A stretch of 64,000 nucleotides of DNA from Steroidobacter gossypii. GTDB lineage: Bacteria; Pseudomonadota; Gammaproteobacteria; Steroidobacterales; Steroidobacteraceae. The notes below the pieces were generated by a model, which searched no databases, was not told where the DNA came from, and saw nothing but the letters and a program-made list of their open reading frames with translations. Positions 16,344 through 24,857 of this stretch are shown piece after piece. Position numbers and translations under genes: made by a program. Location: contig NZ_JAEVLS010000002.1 of assembly GCF_016801985.1 (NCBI RefSeq), positions 496,001-560,000 of the forward strand, read 5' to 3'. Every line of letters begins with the position of its first letter. Positions within the stretch are counted from its first letter, which is position 1.

Positions 16344-17029
16344 GGGCTTGCCCCCGTGCCCGCAGATCCGCGCTGGTCGGCAAGCAGCGTGTGCACCAGA
16401 TCCCACAGAATGTGGAAGGCGGTGACGTGGCACTCCTGAACCCGATGCACCGAGTCAGCCTCGACCACCAGACAGTGATCCACGACTCCGGCGCTCTTCA
16501 TCCGCCCGCCGTCGCCGCCGGCAAGTCCGATGGTTGCCATGCCGAGCCGCTTGGCGGTCGTGAAGGCCGCAATCAGGTTCGCGGAGTTGCCGCTCGTGGA
16601 GATTCCAAGGAGAGCATCGGCCGCGCGCCCGTGTGCGAGCAGTTGTCTCACGAACACGTGCTCGAAGCCAAGATCGTTGCCGACCGCCGAGAGCATCGCC
16701 GTATCCGCTGCAAGATTGATCGCCGGGAGCGCGGGCCGACCGGCAGTGATCGGATGCAGGAATTCGACGGTGACGTGGGCGGCATCGCAACTCGAGCCGC
16801 CGTTGCCCATGCAGAACAGCCGACCGCCCGTGCGATAGACGTTTGCCAGCGCCTTGGCCGCCTGAACGAGAGTGGCGGCCTGCGCCGAAAACAGACGCTC
16901 ATTGGCCGCGCGCGAATCGCGTGCCTTCTGCAGCGCCGACTCCAGCAACGCCTTTTCCAGGTCGGGTTCGGAGTGGCCGATTCCGTGAAGAAACGGATAC
17001 AGGCCCTTGAGGTCATCCGAGCCGGTCAT
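16340..17029 (-). CDS. SIS-domain protein, phosphoheptose isomerase-like, inside the hyp operon
   Basis: 229 aa from the ATG at 17029, which overlaps the hypC stop (ATGA). The sugar-isomerase fold is shown by CMGNGGSSCDAAHVTVEFLH near residues 70-90, the GmhA-type active-site loop, and by LLGISTSGNSANLIAAFTTAK and GLAGGDGGRMKS. GmhA converts sedoheptulose 7-phosphate for lipopolysaccharide heptose, but no heptose genes are nearby. The gene is translationally locked between hypC and hypD. SIS-domain genes recur in some hydrogenase operons, so a role in hydrogenase maturation or regulation is possible. The catalytic Glu and His residues were not verified by alignment. Confidence 0.9.
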   Translation of the reverse strand: MTGSDDLKGLYPFLHGIGHSEPDLEKALLESALQKARDSRAANERLFSAQAATLVQAAKALANVYRTGGRLFCMGNGGSSCDAAHVTVEFLHPITAGRPALPAINLAADTAMLSAVGNDLGFEHVFVRQLLAHGRAADALLGISTSGNSANLIAAFTTAKRLGMATIGLAGGDGGRMKSAGVVDHCLVVEADSVHRVQECHVTAFHILWDLVHTLLADQRGSAGTGASP

Positions 17030-17313
17030 GGCGAACTCCCAGGGGATGATGCGATCGCCTCGAGTTCGGCTTGCGCTTCGCCGAGCTCCTGGAGGATCTG
17101 CAACGTCAGCGCTGCTTCGCGCTCGTCGATCCTCGCCATGGCGAATCCGACGTGGACGAGCACCCAAGCGCCGACGCAATGTTCCACCGGGTGCGCTTCA
17201 TTGACGATGCAGGCGATGTTGATCTGGCGTTTCACGCCGGCAACATCGACGGTCGCAAGCTTACGATCGACATCGTCGATGCGGACGATCCTGCCGGGAA
17301 TTCCGAGACACAT
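17026..17313 (-). CDS. hypC: hydrogenase assembly chaperone HypC
   Basis: 95 aa. It starts MCLGIPGRIV, with Cys2 being the essential residue that binds the iron complex with HypD. The open frame continues upstream inside hypF, but the ATG at 17313 overlapping the hypF stop is the true start. VKRQINIACIVNE and the GAWVLVHVGFAMARIDEREA segment complete the OB-fold. About 15 residues at the C-terminus extend beyond the core. Confidence 0.96.
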   Translation of the reverse strand: MCLGIPGRIVRIDDVDRKLATVDVAGVKRQINIACIVNEAHPVEHCVGAWVLVHVGFAMARIDEREAALTLQILQELGEAQAELEAIASSPGSSP

Positions 17314-19727
17314 CAGTGCTGCCCTCGCTCGTGATCGTCCGCCAGCAGCCGCGCGGCCGCAATGGCCGCCTGGCCGAGCGCGAGCCCACCGTCGTTCGCG
17401 GGGCTCAAGCGATGCGACAGCACGGTGAACCCGGCTGCTTCGAGACGATGCGCGGTCTGCTCGAACAGCACCACGTTTTGAAAGCAGCCTCCCGAGAGCG
17501 CGACCGTATCGAACAGCGGGCGCTGTGAGTCGCGGCGTGCGAGCTTCGTCGCCATCGCTGCGAGCGCTCGGGCCAGTCCCTTGTGGAAACGTGCCGCGAT
17601 GACCGGCGCCGGCGTTTCGAGAATCAGATCGCCCAGCACGGCCCGCCACATCGCTAGCGGTTCGATGTACGGCAATCCAGTGCCCGCAAGGGTTGGGAAC
17701 GTGAAGGGGTAGGCGAGGTCGTCGCTTTCCTCGCGCAGCGTGCGGTCATCCACGAGCGATTCCAGGCGGCACGCAGCCTCGCCTTCATAGCTCTGTCGTT
17801 CGCGACAGAGGTCGAGCGCCGCAGCCACAGCGTCGAACAATCGGCCGCAGGAGGAGGCAAGTGGCGCGTTGATCGCATTCTTCAACATGGCATCGAGGAT
17901 CGAGCGCGGCTGCCGATCGAGGAATTCATACAGCGGCAGCTCCGAGAAGTTCATTGCGAGCTCGCCCCAACCCATCTGCGCTCGCAGGTGCGCATACAGG
18001 TTGCGCCACGGCTCGCGTGCTGCCTGATCACCTCCGAGCAGCGCGACTGGCTTGAGCGTGCCGAGGCGCTGTGCAATCGAATAATCGGCAAGCAGGAATT
18101 CGCCGCCCCAAAGCGTATCGTCGGCGCCCCAGCCGAGCCCGTCGAGCACGATGCCCAGCACCGGCGGTGCCGCGAGGGCTCGTGCATTGTCGACGAGACA
18201 CGCAGCCACGTGGGCGTGATGGTGCTGCACCTCGAACAGCGGCAAACCCGTGCTATCCGCACGCTCGCGTGCGAGCTTGGATGAGCGGTATTCGGGGTGC
18301 AGGTCGGCGGCGAGCGCGTCGGGCACATGATCGAACAATTCGGCATACCGTCCCAGCGTATGCCGGTAGTCGTCGAATGTGGCGGCGTTGTCCAGATTGC
18401 CGATGTGATGCGAAAGGATCGCTTGACCGTCTTGCAACAGACAAACCGTCGATTTCAGATCGCCGCCCATGGCTAAAATATTTCGGGTTGATTCGAAACC
18501 CGGCGGCAGCGCAATAGGTGCCGGAGCGAATCCGCGTGCACGGCGCAGGAATTGGGCCCCTCTGGCGGTCACGCGCAGCACTGAGTCATCGACGCGAGTG
18601 GCAATGTTGCGGTCGTGAACGAGCGCATACTCCGCGATTCCGGCAAGTCGCTCCAGCGCCGCTGCATCGTCGATGATCTGCGGCTGCTCGCCAAGGTTGC
18701 CGCTGGTCATCACCACCGGTCGCTCCATACGGCGCAACACCAGAAGATGCAGCGGCGTGGTGGGCAGCATGAAGCCGAGCGTCGAGAGTCCCGGCGACAC
18801 CGCATCGGGCAACCGCTCTGGACCCGCGGCACGCATCAATACGATGGCCGCTTCGGCGCTACTCAGGTGTCGAATCTCCTCAGTCGTCGGGTCGCAGTAT
18901 TTGCGGATGACGTCGAGGTCGCGCGCCATGAGCGCGAACGGCTTGGCGCCCCGGCGCTTCAGTTCTCGCAACCGACTCACTGCCGGCGACTGAGTGGCGT
19001 CGCATGCGAGCTGATAGCCACCCAGTCCTTTGAGGGCGACGATATGCCCCTTGTGCATGAGACTGCACAGCGCATCGACCTCATCGAGCATGGAGTGACG
19101 CTCGAAGCTGTCGATGCCGCCGTCGAGACGCAACAGTTTCACTCGCGGCCCACAACGATGGCACGCGATCGCTTCGGCATGAAAGCGGCGGTCCGCTGGA
19201 TTGCGATACTCGGCGGCACACGAATCGCACAGTGCGAAGGACGACATAGTGGTCGCCGTTCGATCATATGGAATGCCATGAACAATGCTCAGGCGCGGCC
19301 CGCAATGCGTACAGTTCGTGAAGGGATAGCGATAGCGGCGCTCGAAAGGATTGAGAGTCTCGCGCGCGCAGTCCGCGCATACGGCGGCATCCGGTGCGAT
19401 CTGCGTGCGAACCACTCCTTCGTGCGACTCTGCGATTATGAAGTCGTCTGTGAGCAGCGGTTCGATGGGTTGCGGCTCGATGCGCTCGATGCGCGCCAAC
19501 GGCGGCGCTGCTCGTTCCAATCTTTCCAGAAACGAGGAGATCGCCTCGCGCGCTCCGCTGACGCGAATGAGCACTCCCTCGGCGTCGTTTTGCACCTCAC
19601 CGCAGAGACCCAGGTCGCGCGCCAAGCGCCACACGGTGGGCCGGAACCCGACGCCTTGCACGCGGCCACGGACTCGGATTTCCAGGCCGATGGGCGTGAT
19701 TGCATGCGAGGGCAGGGACGGGCTCAT
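17313..19727 (-). CDS. hypF: carbamoyltransferase HypF
   Basis: 804 aa, standard size. HypF makes thiocarboxamide on HypE from carbamoyl phosphate. Domains in order: acylphosphatase (VRGRVQGVGFRPTVWRLA, residues ~18-35); two zinc fingers (CADCARETLNP with NCTHCGPR, then CDSCAAEY with CHRCGP); a YrdC-like domain (GHIVALKGLGGYQLACDAT, later LHLLVLRRMERPVVMTSGN); and a Kae1-like carbamoyltransferase domain with HHHAHVAACLVD and ALSGGCFQNVVL. The start overlaps the NHL gene stop by 4 bases and the stop overlaps hypC, so it is deep within the operon. Confidence 0.97.
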   Translation of the reverse strand: MSPSLPSHAITPIGLEIRVRGRVQGVGFRPTVWRLARDLGLCGEVQNDAEGVLIRVSGAREAISSFLERLERAAPPLARIERIEPQPIEPLLTDDFIIAESHEGVVRTQIAPDAAVCADCARETLNPFERRYRYPFTNCTHCGPRLSIVHGIPYDRTATTMSSFALCDSCAAEYRNPADRRFHAEAIACHRCGPRVKLLRLDGGIDSFERHSMLDEVDALCSLMHKGHIVALKGLGGYQLACDATQSPAVSRLRELKRRGAKPFALMARDLDVIRKYCDPTTEEIRHLSSAEAAIVLMRAAGPERLPDAVSPGLSTLGFMLPTTPLHLLVLRRMERPVVMTSGNLGEQPQIIDDAAALERLAGIAEYALVHDRNIATRVDDSVLRVTARGAQFLRRARGFAPAPIALPPGFESTRNILAMGGDLKSTVCLLQDGQAILSHHIGNLDNAATFDDYRHTLGRYAELFDHVPDALAADLHPEYRSSKLARERADSTGLPLFEVQHHHAHVAACLVDNARALAAPPVLGIVLDGLGWGADDTLWGGEFLLADYSIAQRLGTLKPVALLGGDQAAREPWRNLYAHLRAQMGWGELAMNFSELPLYEFLDRQPRSILDAMLKNAINAPLASSCGRLFDAVAAALDLCRERQSYEGEAACRLESLVDDRTLREESDDLAYPFTFPTLAGTGLPYIEPLAMWRAVLGDLILETPAPVIAARFHKGLARALAAMATKLARRDSQRPLFDTVALSGGCFQNVVLFEQTAHRLEAAGFTVLSHRLSPANDGGLALGQAAIAAARLLADDHERGQH

Positions 19728-20893
19728 CGGGCGCCCCAGAACAGCACTCGGTTGTTGCCGCTATCAGCGACAACGATCGTCTGCCCGCAGGCCGCAACAG
19801 CGTAAGGCCAGCACACCGTGTCTCGCGACGGTGACTCCCAGCGGTTCTCACCCTTTTCCGTAAACCCTCTCTGCCCGGACAGGTAATCGGCCGGGGCGCC
19901 CATCGCAAGGTTCGACAGCTCGAACCCGAGCAGGCGTGAGTTCGCGGTATCCGCCACGACCAGATGTTTGTCCTGCACGGCTACGCCGTATGGCATGTTC
20001 ATCGACGTAGCAGTCGGATAGTACGAGGAGTGGTTGTGCTCGACCGAGTCGAAATCGCGTTGGCCGAGCACGAAATCGTAAGGGGCATCGTTGCGGTCGA
20101 AGCGAGAGTAGACCATCACGCGGCTGGCGCCAGCATCGGTGATGAACAATCGATTGCCGACGCCGGCGATCGCGTGCGGCCAACGCATGTGAAGGTCGCG
20201 ACCCGTAAAATCCCGCTGCCCAAGCACCAGATCCGCCGGCGCGCCGTTGCGGGTGGGTATCTGTTGCCACATCAGCACACGCCGATTGCCCGTGTCTGCA
20301 ACCCACAGGCGCCCATCTACGATGGCCACGCCATAACACCAGTTGAGCGTATCCGCTCGCGGTATCGGCAGACCGCGGTTTGCGAGTGCGCTGGAGAAGT
20401 CTTCCTGCCCGAGCACGACGTCGGCAGGCTGATTGGCCTGGCGCGGCAACTCGTGCCAGAGCAGCACCCGATGATTCCATGCATCCGCGACCGCGAGCAC
20501 CCCACGGTCGCTGGCGATTCCAGTCGGCACGTTGACGCTCGCCGCGTGCGCGTCGCCGCGCCCGTTGCGGCCCTCCGAACGCATGTCGGGTTGACCGATA
20601 ACAAAGTCGGCCGGCGTATGGTCTTGCGTCGGTGCGTTCCGCCAAACCAGCAGCCGATGATGGCCAGTATCGCAGACGAGCAGGGGACCATCAGGTTCGA
20701 CGAGGCAGGCGCCGCGCGGCCCGAACATAGTGTGCGCGTCCGGTGCAAGCGGCTTCACCACTGCCTCTGGCGTGCTGCGCGCACCTAGCACGATCTGCGC
20801 ACCTTCAGGGCGCAGCAGCGGCTGCGCTGCGGGCTGCGGCCCAAGCATAAGCGCTTGCTCTCGAGGCGGTCCCAGCGAAATGCGTAAGCTCAT
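19724..20893 (-). CDS. NHL-repeat beta-propeller protein of the hydrogenase operon
   Basis: 389 aa, no signal peptide. At least five NHL-like blades recur with the pattern VADxxNxRVLxW: LLVCDTGHHRLLVWR, LAVADAWNHRVLLWH, LWVADTGNRRVLMWQ, LVVADTANSRLLGFE and IVVADSGNNRVLFWG. Each is followed by a PADxVLGQxDF-like strand (DFVIGQPDM, DVVLGQEDF, DLVLGQRDF, DFVLGQRDF). NHL-repeat proteins occur in clusters of the high-affinity group 1h [NiFe]-hydrogenases of actinobacteria. Their role is uncertain; a protein-protein platform for electron transfer or assembly is plausible. It sits 6 bases after the NifU-like gene. Confidence 0.9.
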   Translation of the reverse strand: MSLRISLGPPREQALMLGPQPAAQPLLRPEGAQIVLGARSTPEAVVKPLAPDAHTMFGPRGACLVEPDGPLLVCDTGHHRLLVWRNAPTQDHTPADFVIGQPDMRSEGRNGRGDAHAASVNVPTGIASDRGVLAVADAWNHRVLLWHELPRQANQPADVVLGQEDFSSALANRGLPIPRADTLNWCYGVAIVDGRLWVADTGNRRVLMWQQIPTRNGAPADLVLGQRDFTGRDLHMRWPHAIAGVGNRLFITDAGASRVMVYSRFDRNDAPYDFVLGQRDFDSVEHNHSSYYPTATSMNMPYGVAVQDKHLVVADTANSRLLGFELSNLAMGAPADYLSGQRGFTEKGENRWESPSRDTVCWPYAVAACGQTIVVADSGNNRVLFWGAR

Positions 20894-20899
20894 CGGCCG

Positions 20900-21448
20900 T
20901 CACTTCGCAGCGAATGGGCTGACGAAATTGGACGACCCGCTGCCACCCAGGCCTTTGACGTGCACGACCTCCGTGATCTCCGGGCACGCTTGCTCGATCG
21001 CCGACTTGATTCCCGCATGAAATGTCAGGGCCGACGCGGCGCAGCCGTCACAGGCGCCAATGAGCTGTAGCTCGATCTTCGGCGGTTCAACGGCGACGAG
21101 TTGCACATCTCCGCCGTGCGCAGCCAGCATCGGTCGAACGCCAGCCAATGCCGCTTCGACGCGCTCGTTGACACTCGGCTTGATGATGTCGTGATGGCGG
21201 AGCACCGCGTACACCACCTCATCGCGCACGGCTTCCTTGATCGCTGCGACCGCGGCTGGCTCGCTCTTGAGCGCGCGAATCAGGCGCTTGAAGGCCTCCG
21301 CGTGCAGCCCATCGATGGCGCGACGATAAGCGCTGGCAGCAGCGCGATGATCCTCATCCCAGGTGGCGAAGATTCCTTCCAGGCTTGCGATGTCCTTGAG
21401 CAGGCTGGAAAGGTCTTCGCGTTGCGTCGGGCGCCGGTCAATGCTCAT
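20900..21448 (-). CDS. NifU-like Fe-S scaffold protein of the hydrogenase operon
   Basis: 182 aa from the ATG at 21448, overlapping the TPR gene stop by 11 bases. The N-terminal ~100 residues are helical and unlike NifU (LSSLLKDIASLEGIFATWDE). The C-terminal ~75 residues are a NifU C-terminal domain: VRPMLAAHGGDVQLVAV, then the CxxC motif IGACDGCAAS that holds a transient cluster. It could supply Fe-S clusters to the hydrogenase small subunit, or act as an electron carrier. The helical extension is shared by relatives in hydrogenase operons as far as I recall, and may bind a partner. Confidence 0.9.
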   Translation of the reverse strand: MSIDRRPTQREDLSSLLKDIASLEGIFATWDEDHRAAASAYRRAIDGLHAEAFKRLIRALKSEPAAVAAIKEAVRDEVVYAVLRHHDIIKPSVNERVEAALAGVRPMLAAHGGDVQLVAVEPPKIELQLIGACDGCAASALTFHAGIKSAIEQACPEITEVVHVKGLGGSGSSNFVSPFAAK

Positions 21449-22451
21449 GGCGTTGCTCGCCAAGGCCGTCCAATTCATGCGCGAGCTGCGCTAGCGCTTC
21501 TGCAACCTGATGCGCCTTGCCAGCTTCGCCGTGCTCGGTGAAGATTTCGTGAGCCTCCTCGTAGTACGTCCGCGCATGCCGCAGGTTCTCGCGATTGCCT
21601 GCTTCGGGGCGTTCCAGTTCGTCCGGCAGGTTCCACAGGCAATTCGCTTTGTTGGCGATGGTGTTGGCGTACTCGAGCGGCGCGTTCGCGCGCGAGCGCA
21701 CTTTCAATGCTTGATCGTAAGCGGCAATTGCACGCAGGTTGTTTTCGACCGGGTGACTCGAGGGCGCATACTGCAGAGCGTTGCCCAGATTGTTCTGAAG
21801 CATGGCGTACTCGACGGGATGATCGATGAGATTCACAACCTCGAGCGCATCCTCGAAGCATTGCACGGCCAACGCCTCGCGAATCTTGGCGCGCTCGTCA
21901 GTCACTGGCATCGACAGGAAGGCGGTCGCAAGATTGTTTTGCAGGATGGCGTATTCCGCTGGAAAGCGCTGTCGGTGGAATGTGCGCAGCGCGCGCTGGT
22001 AGGCAGAAATTGCCTCGGTGATGGCGGCGCGACCGTACCCCGCGAGATATTGAAGCACCAGACCAAGATTCATCTCGGCTTCGGCGATCTCTTCCGGCCC
22101 ACCGAGACGGTTGAGCACGGGGAGGGCTTGCTCGTAGGCGGCTCGGGCTTCTTCTAGCGAGGCAGTGCCCTGCTCGGGTACCGCTTGCAACGCGGTTCCC
22201 TTGCGGGCCGTGATCCGGGCGCGAAGCAGCTCCGCCTCGTGCGGGCACAGCGAGAGCGCTTGTTCATACAATTCAACAGCGGACGTGAGATGCCGCGGCG
22301 TCTTCGGTCGCTGCTGCAAGCCCATCGCGATCTCCACCAGCATCTCCGCGCGTTCGGCCGCAGGGCTGGTGGGATCATTGGCCGCGGCATGCGCCATACG
22401 GAGCAGCCCTTCAAGACCGCTTGAACCTGAGTCAGATGGGGCTTGTGACAT
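21438..22451 (-). CDS. tetratricopeptide-repeat protein of the hydrogenase operon
   Basis: 337 aa from the ATG at 22451, inside the 3' end of the protease gene. Multiple TPR-like helix pairs are visible: SAVELYEQALSLCPHEAELL, EARAAYEQALPVLNRLG, EAISAYQRALRTFHRQRFPAEYAILQNN split by AT-type turns, CFEDALEVVNLIDHPVEYAMLQNNLGNAL and AIAAYDQALKVRSRANAPLEYANT. The repeated PxEYAxxQNNL phrase marks a subfamily with repeat units of about 50 residues. No signal peptide. A chaperone or assembly role for the hydrogenase is inferred from its fixed place in the operon. Confidence 0.88.
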   Translation of the reverse strand: MSQAPSDSGSSGLEGLLRMAHAAANDPTSPAAERAEMLVEIAMGLQQRPKTPRHLTSAVELYEQALSLCPHEAELLRARITARKGTALQAVPEQGTASLEEARAAYEQALPVLNRLGGPEEIAEAEMNLGLVLQYLAGYGRAAITEAISAYQRALRTFHRQRFPAEYAILQNNLATAFLSMPVTDERAKIREALAVQCFEDALEVVNLIDHPVEYAMLQNNLGNALQYAPSSHPVENNLRAIAAYDQALKVRSRANAPLEYANTIANKANCLWNLPDELERPEAGNRENLRHARTYYEEAHEIFTEHGEAGKAHQVAEALAQLAHELDGLGEQRHEH

Positions 22452-22926
22452 GCTGTTCCGGGAAACATCGCGAGCGGACCAGTGCAGCAATGCGGTCAGC
22501 TACTATCGCCGCCCCACGCTGCGCATGTGGGGAAAGTTCGACACCGAAGTCCAGCGTCGCCGCCTCGACCAGGAACACTGTAACGTCCGCGGGGAATTGC
22601 TCGCCGTAGATTTTCTGACCGGCGAACAGCGCGTGCTCCCAGCGAAAGTCATGCAAGTTCATCGAAGGTTGGTACTGCTGTGTGAGCTCCGCGCCGGGCA
22701 CTTCGAACACCGCTCCGGGCTCGGCGCCGGTGCGGCAGGCGTCGATCAGAACGAGCGTGCGGCAACCTCGAGCCGCGAACATGACGCTCATGCCGTCCGT
22801 CCCCGCATCGAGCAGCCGCACTCCCGCGTACGCCGCGCAATCTCGTTTGGCGAGTGATCGAATCACCTCGGGACCAATGCCGTCGTCGCCTCGCGTGGGA
22901 TTGCCACAACCGATGATCGCAATCAT
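22432..22926 (-). CDS. hydrogenase maturation protease
   Basis: 164 aa from the ATG at 22926, which overlaps the stop of the HiPIP-like gene. The HupD/HyaD-type endopeptidase trims the C-terminal peptide of the large subunit once nickel is inserted. The nickel-sensing residues sit in GCGNPTRGDDGIGPEV (Glu), the Asp of LLDAGTDGM and VLIDACRTG, and the His of SMNLHDFRWEHAL. It reads slightly into the TPR gene (20-base overlap). The matching cleavage site would be behind the VCTVH motif of the large subunit. Confidence 0.93.
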   Translation of the reverse strand: MIAIIGCGNPTRGDDGIGPEVIRSLAKRDCAAYAGVRLLDAGTDGMSVMFAARGCRTLVLIDACRTGAEPGAVFEVPGAELTQQYQPSMNLHDFRWEHALFAGQKIYGEQFPADVTVFLVEAATLDFGVELSPHAQRGAAIVADRIAALVRSRCFPEQHVTSPI

Positions 22927-23240
22927 TACACTCGCCACAATCTGCAGTACCAATCCGGCTCGACGGGGACGGCGAGCTCGGGCAGATCGCACCACTTGCG
23001 ATTCGCCAGAAAGTAGATGCAATCCGCGCACGAGGCGTTGTCCGGACCGTGCGGATGATCTTTGAAGCCACTGATGATGAGCTTGCTCTTCAGATCATCC
23101 GGAGCGAGGCCGCGCAGCTCCCGCAGAATCTCGGCAAACTCTTTCTCGGTCGGAGGAAACGGCTCGACCTGCGTTTCCAGGCCGGATGCCAGCAACCTGG
23201 TGATCGCATCGAGTGTCGCGCCGTGATCGTCGTTGCTCAT
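22926..23240 (-). CDS. small HiPIP-like iron-sulfur protein of the hydrogenase operon
   Basis: 104 aa from the ATG at 23240, chosen because AGGAG lies 8 bases upstream; a longer TTG start would overlap the large-subunit gene. The C-terminal third has four cysteines, in SCADCIYF, KWCDLPEL and PDWYCRLWRV. The order CxxC, then C followed by a Leu-Pro stretch, then an aromatic-C-x-x-W ending resembles high-potential iron-sulfur proteins. The first 70 residues are helical with no signal peptide, which is unusual for a HiPIP. It probably passes electrons between the hydrogenase and a quinone or partner protein, but this is inferred. Confidence 0.75.
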   Translation of the reverse strand: MSNDDHGATLDAITRLLASGLETQVEPFPPTEKEFAEILRELRGLAPDDLKSKLIISGFKDHPHGPDNASCADCIYFLANRKWCDLPELAVPVEPDWYCRLWRV

Positions 23241-23254
23241 CACACGCTCCTGCT

Positions 23255-24850
23255 TCAAGCGGTGCGAAAGCGGGCCAGCTCCACACCCGTGCGGCTATCG
23301 TGTGCGTGCACGGTGCAGACCAAACACGAATCGTACGAGCGACACACATGCCCGACTTCCACGGGGTCGTGCACGTTCGCCACAGGCGTACCAATCAACG
23401 CTTGTTCGATGGGACCCAGCTCGCCCGTATCCGATCGCGGCCCGATGTTCCAGGTCGTTGGCGAGATGATCTGATAGTTCTTGATTTTGCCATCCTGCAC
23501 GTCGATCCAGTGGCACAGCGCGCCGCGGATGGCCTCGGTGGCGCCCCAGCCCCGGCCGTCGCGCTCCAAAGGTTTGATGTACCACAGGTCCTTCAGGCGG
23601 AATTCGCGCAAGATGCGCTCGGCCTGCCGATACAACGTGACAACTTCGTGCATGCGGGCGAAGTGCCGGAGCAGGACGCTTCCGCCGCCAAGCTTACGGT
23701 ACATATCCAGAATCAACGGATCGTGGTGCTGCCACGAGTCGCCGTGCTTGCCGCCGGCAATGAGCTGCCGCGCCAGCGGTCCCGTTTCGAGGCGCCCGAG
23801 CTCGGCGTGCCTCGGCGCGGTCGACCAGGAATAACGACCCCCGAAATCGGTCGAGTTGCGCTCGGTGGGCGTCGTCACGCGGTCGAACGGATGCAGGCCG
23901 CTCGTCTCGTCATACCAGGCATGCATCGTGTCCTCGCGGATTTGATCTTGCGAGATCGATTTGTGCTGGTCCGTGCTGCTGTCGTAAAAGCCGCCCTTCA
24001 TGATGACGCAGGCGCCGCGGCTATCGATGGTCGGTTTGTTGTATTTGTTTTCGTGCGGCAGGTAGCCCCAGGAAAAATATCGACCGGCGCCGCGACCGAA
24101 TTTTCCGAGGCCCACGTCCTCTGCCATGCGCCAGAACAGTCCGAGATCCGAATCGGCGTGCGCCGGGCTTTCTTCCAGCCATGCCATGAAGTCCTCATAC
24201 GAGCGAATCTGCTCGTAACGCTCCATCGAGCAACCGAGCCAGATCGGCTCGATCCAGCTGCGACGGATGTGTTCGAGAACCGACCAGGCGCGGGTCACGT
24301 CGGTGAGCGTGGGAGTGCACATGACGCCGCCAGGCACCATGTAGCTGGAATGAGGCCACTGTCCCCCGAACAACGCATAGATCTCGACCGGACGGCCCGA
24401 GATCGAGATCCCGATCTCGTAGTGCTTGCCCGTGTACGGCGTGTAACGCCGCATCGCTTCCTCGTAGAACTTCGATCCGGCGTACTTACGGTTGGTGAGG
24501 TCGATGATGAACAGCCCATAGTGATGCCGCGCGAGACTCTGCAAGGACTCGGCGATCTGTCCGAGATTACGGGCCAGGATGGCGTTACGTGGGACTTCCG
24601 TTTGCCAGGCCGTATCGAGCGCCCACGCGGCGCAGGTCAGATGCGAGGCGCCGCAGATACCGCACGCGCGAGGCGTGACGATCAAGCCCGCTTGCGCGTC
24701 CTTGTCGCGCAGGATCACTTCGAAGCCGCGAAACAGCGCCGCTTGCGTCCAGGCGTTCACGACGACCCCGTCTTCGATGTCGACGCGAACGTCGAGATCG
24801 CCCTCGACGCGGCCGACAGGGGAGATATCCAACGTTTCGATCACGGCCAT
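23255..24850 (-). CDS. hhyL: [NiFe]-hydrogenase large subunit, group 1h/1l-like
   Basis: 531 aa from the ATG at 24850. The NiFe site is formed by Cys63/Cys66 in RACGICGASH (L1 motif) and Cys509/Cys512 in DSCLVCTVHA (L2 motif), with the catalytic Glu region ISPVGRVEGDLDV at the N-terminus. Segments such as FGGQWPHSSYMVPGGVMC, SPTTWNIGPR and GPIEQALIGTPV match the high-affinity actinobacterial-type (Hhy/Huc) large subunits that I know. L1 reads CGICGASH where typical Hhy has CGICGGSH, so a sister lineage such as 1l is possible. The C-terminal tail after CTVH should be cut by the protease encoded downstream. It oxidises H2. Confidence 0.94.
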   Translation of the reverse strand: MAVIETLDISPVGRVEGDLDVRVDIEDGVVVNAWTQAALFRGFEVILRDKDAQAGLIVTPRACGICGASHLTCAAWALDTAWQTEVPRNAILARNLGQIAESLQSLARHHYGLFIIDLTNRKYAGSKFYEEAMRRYTPYTGKHYEIGISISGRPVEIYALFGGQWPHSSYMVPGGVMCTPTLTDVTRAWSVLEHIRRSWIEPIWLGCSMERYEQIRSYEDFMAWLEESPAHADSDLGLFWRMAEDVGLGKFGRGAGRYFSWGYLPHENKYNKPTIDSRGACVIMKGGFYDSSTDQHKSISQDQIREDTMHAWYDETSGLHPFDRVTTPTERNSTDFGGRYSWSTAPRHAELGRLETGPLARQLIAGGKHGDSWQHHDPLILDMYRKLGGGSVLLRHFARMHEVVTLYRQAERILREFRLKDLWYIKPLERDGRGWGATEAIRGALCHWIDVQDGKIKNYQIISPTTWNIGPRSDTGELGPIEQALIGTPVANVHDPVEVGHVCRSYDSCLVCTVHAHDSRTGVELARFRTA

Positions 24851-24857
24851 GCGCAAC

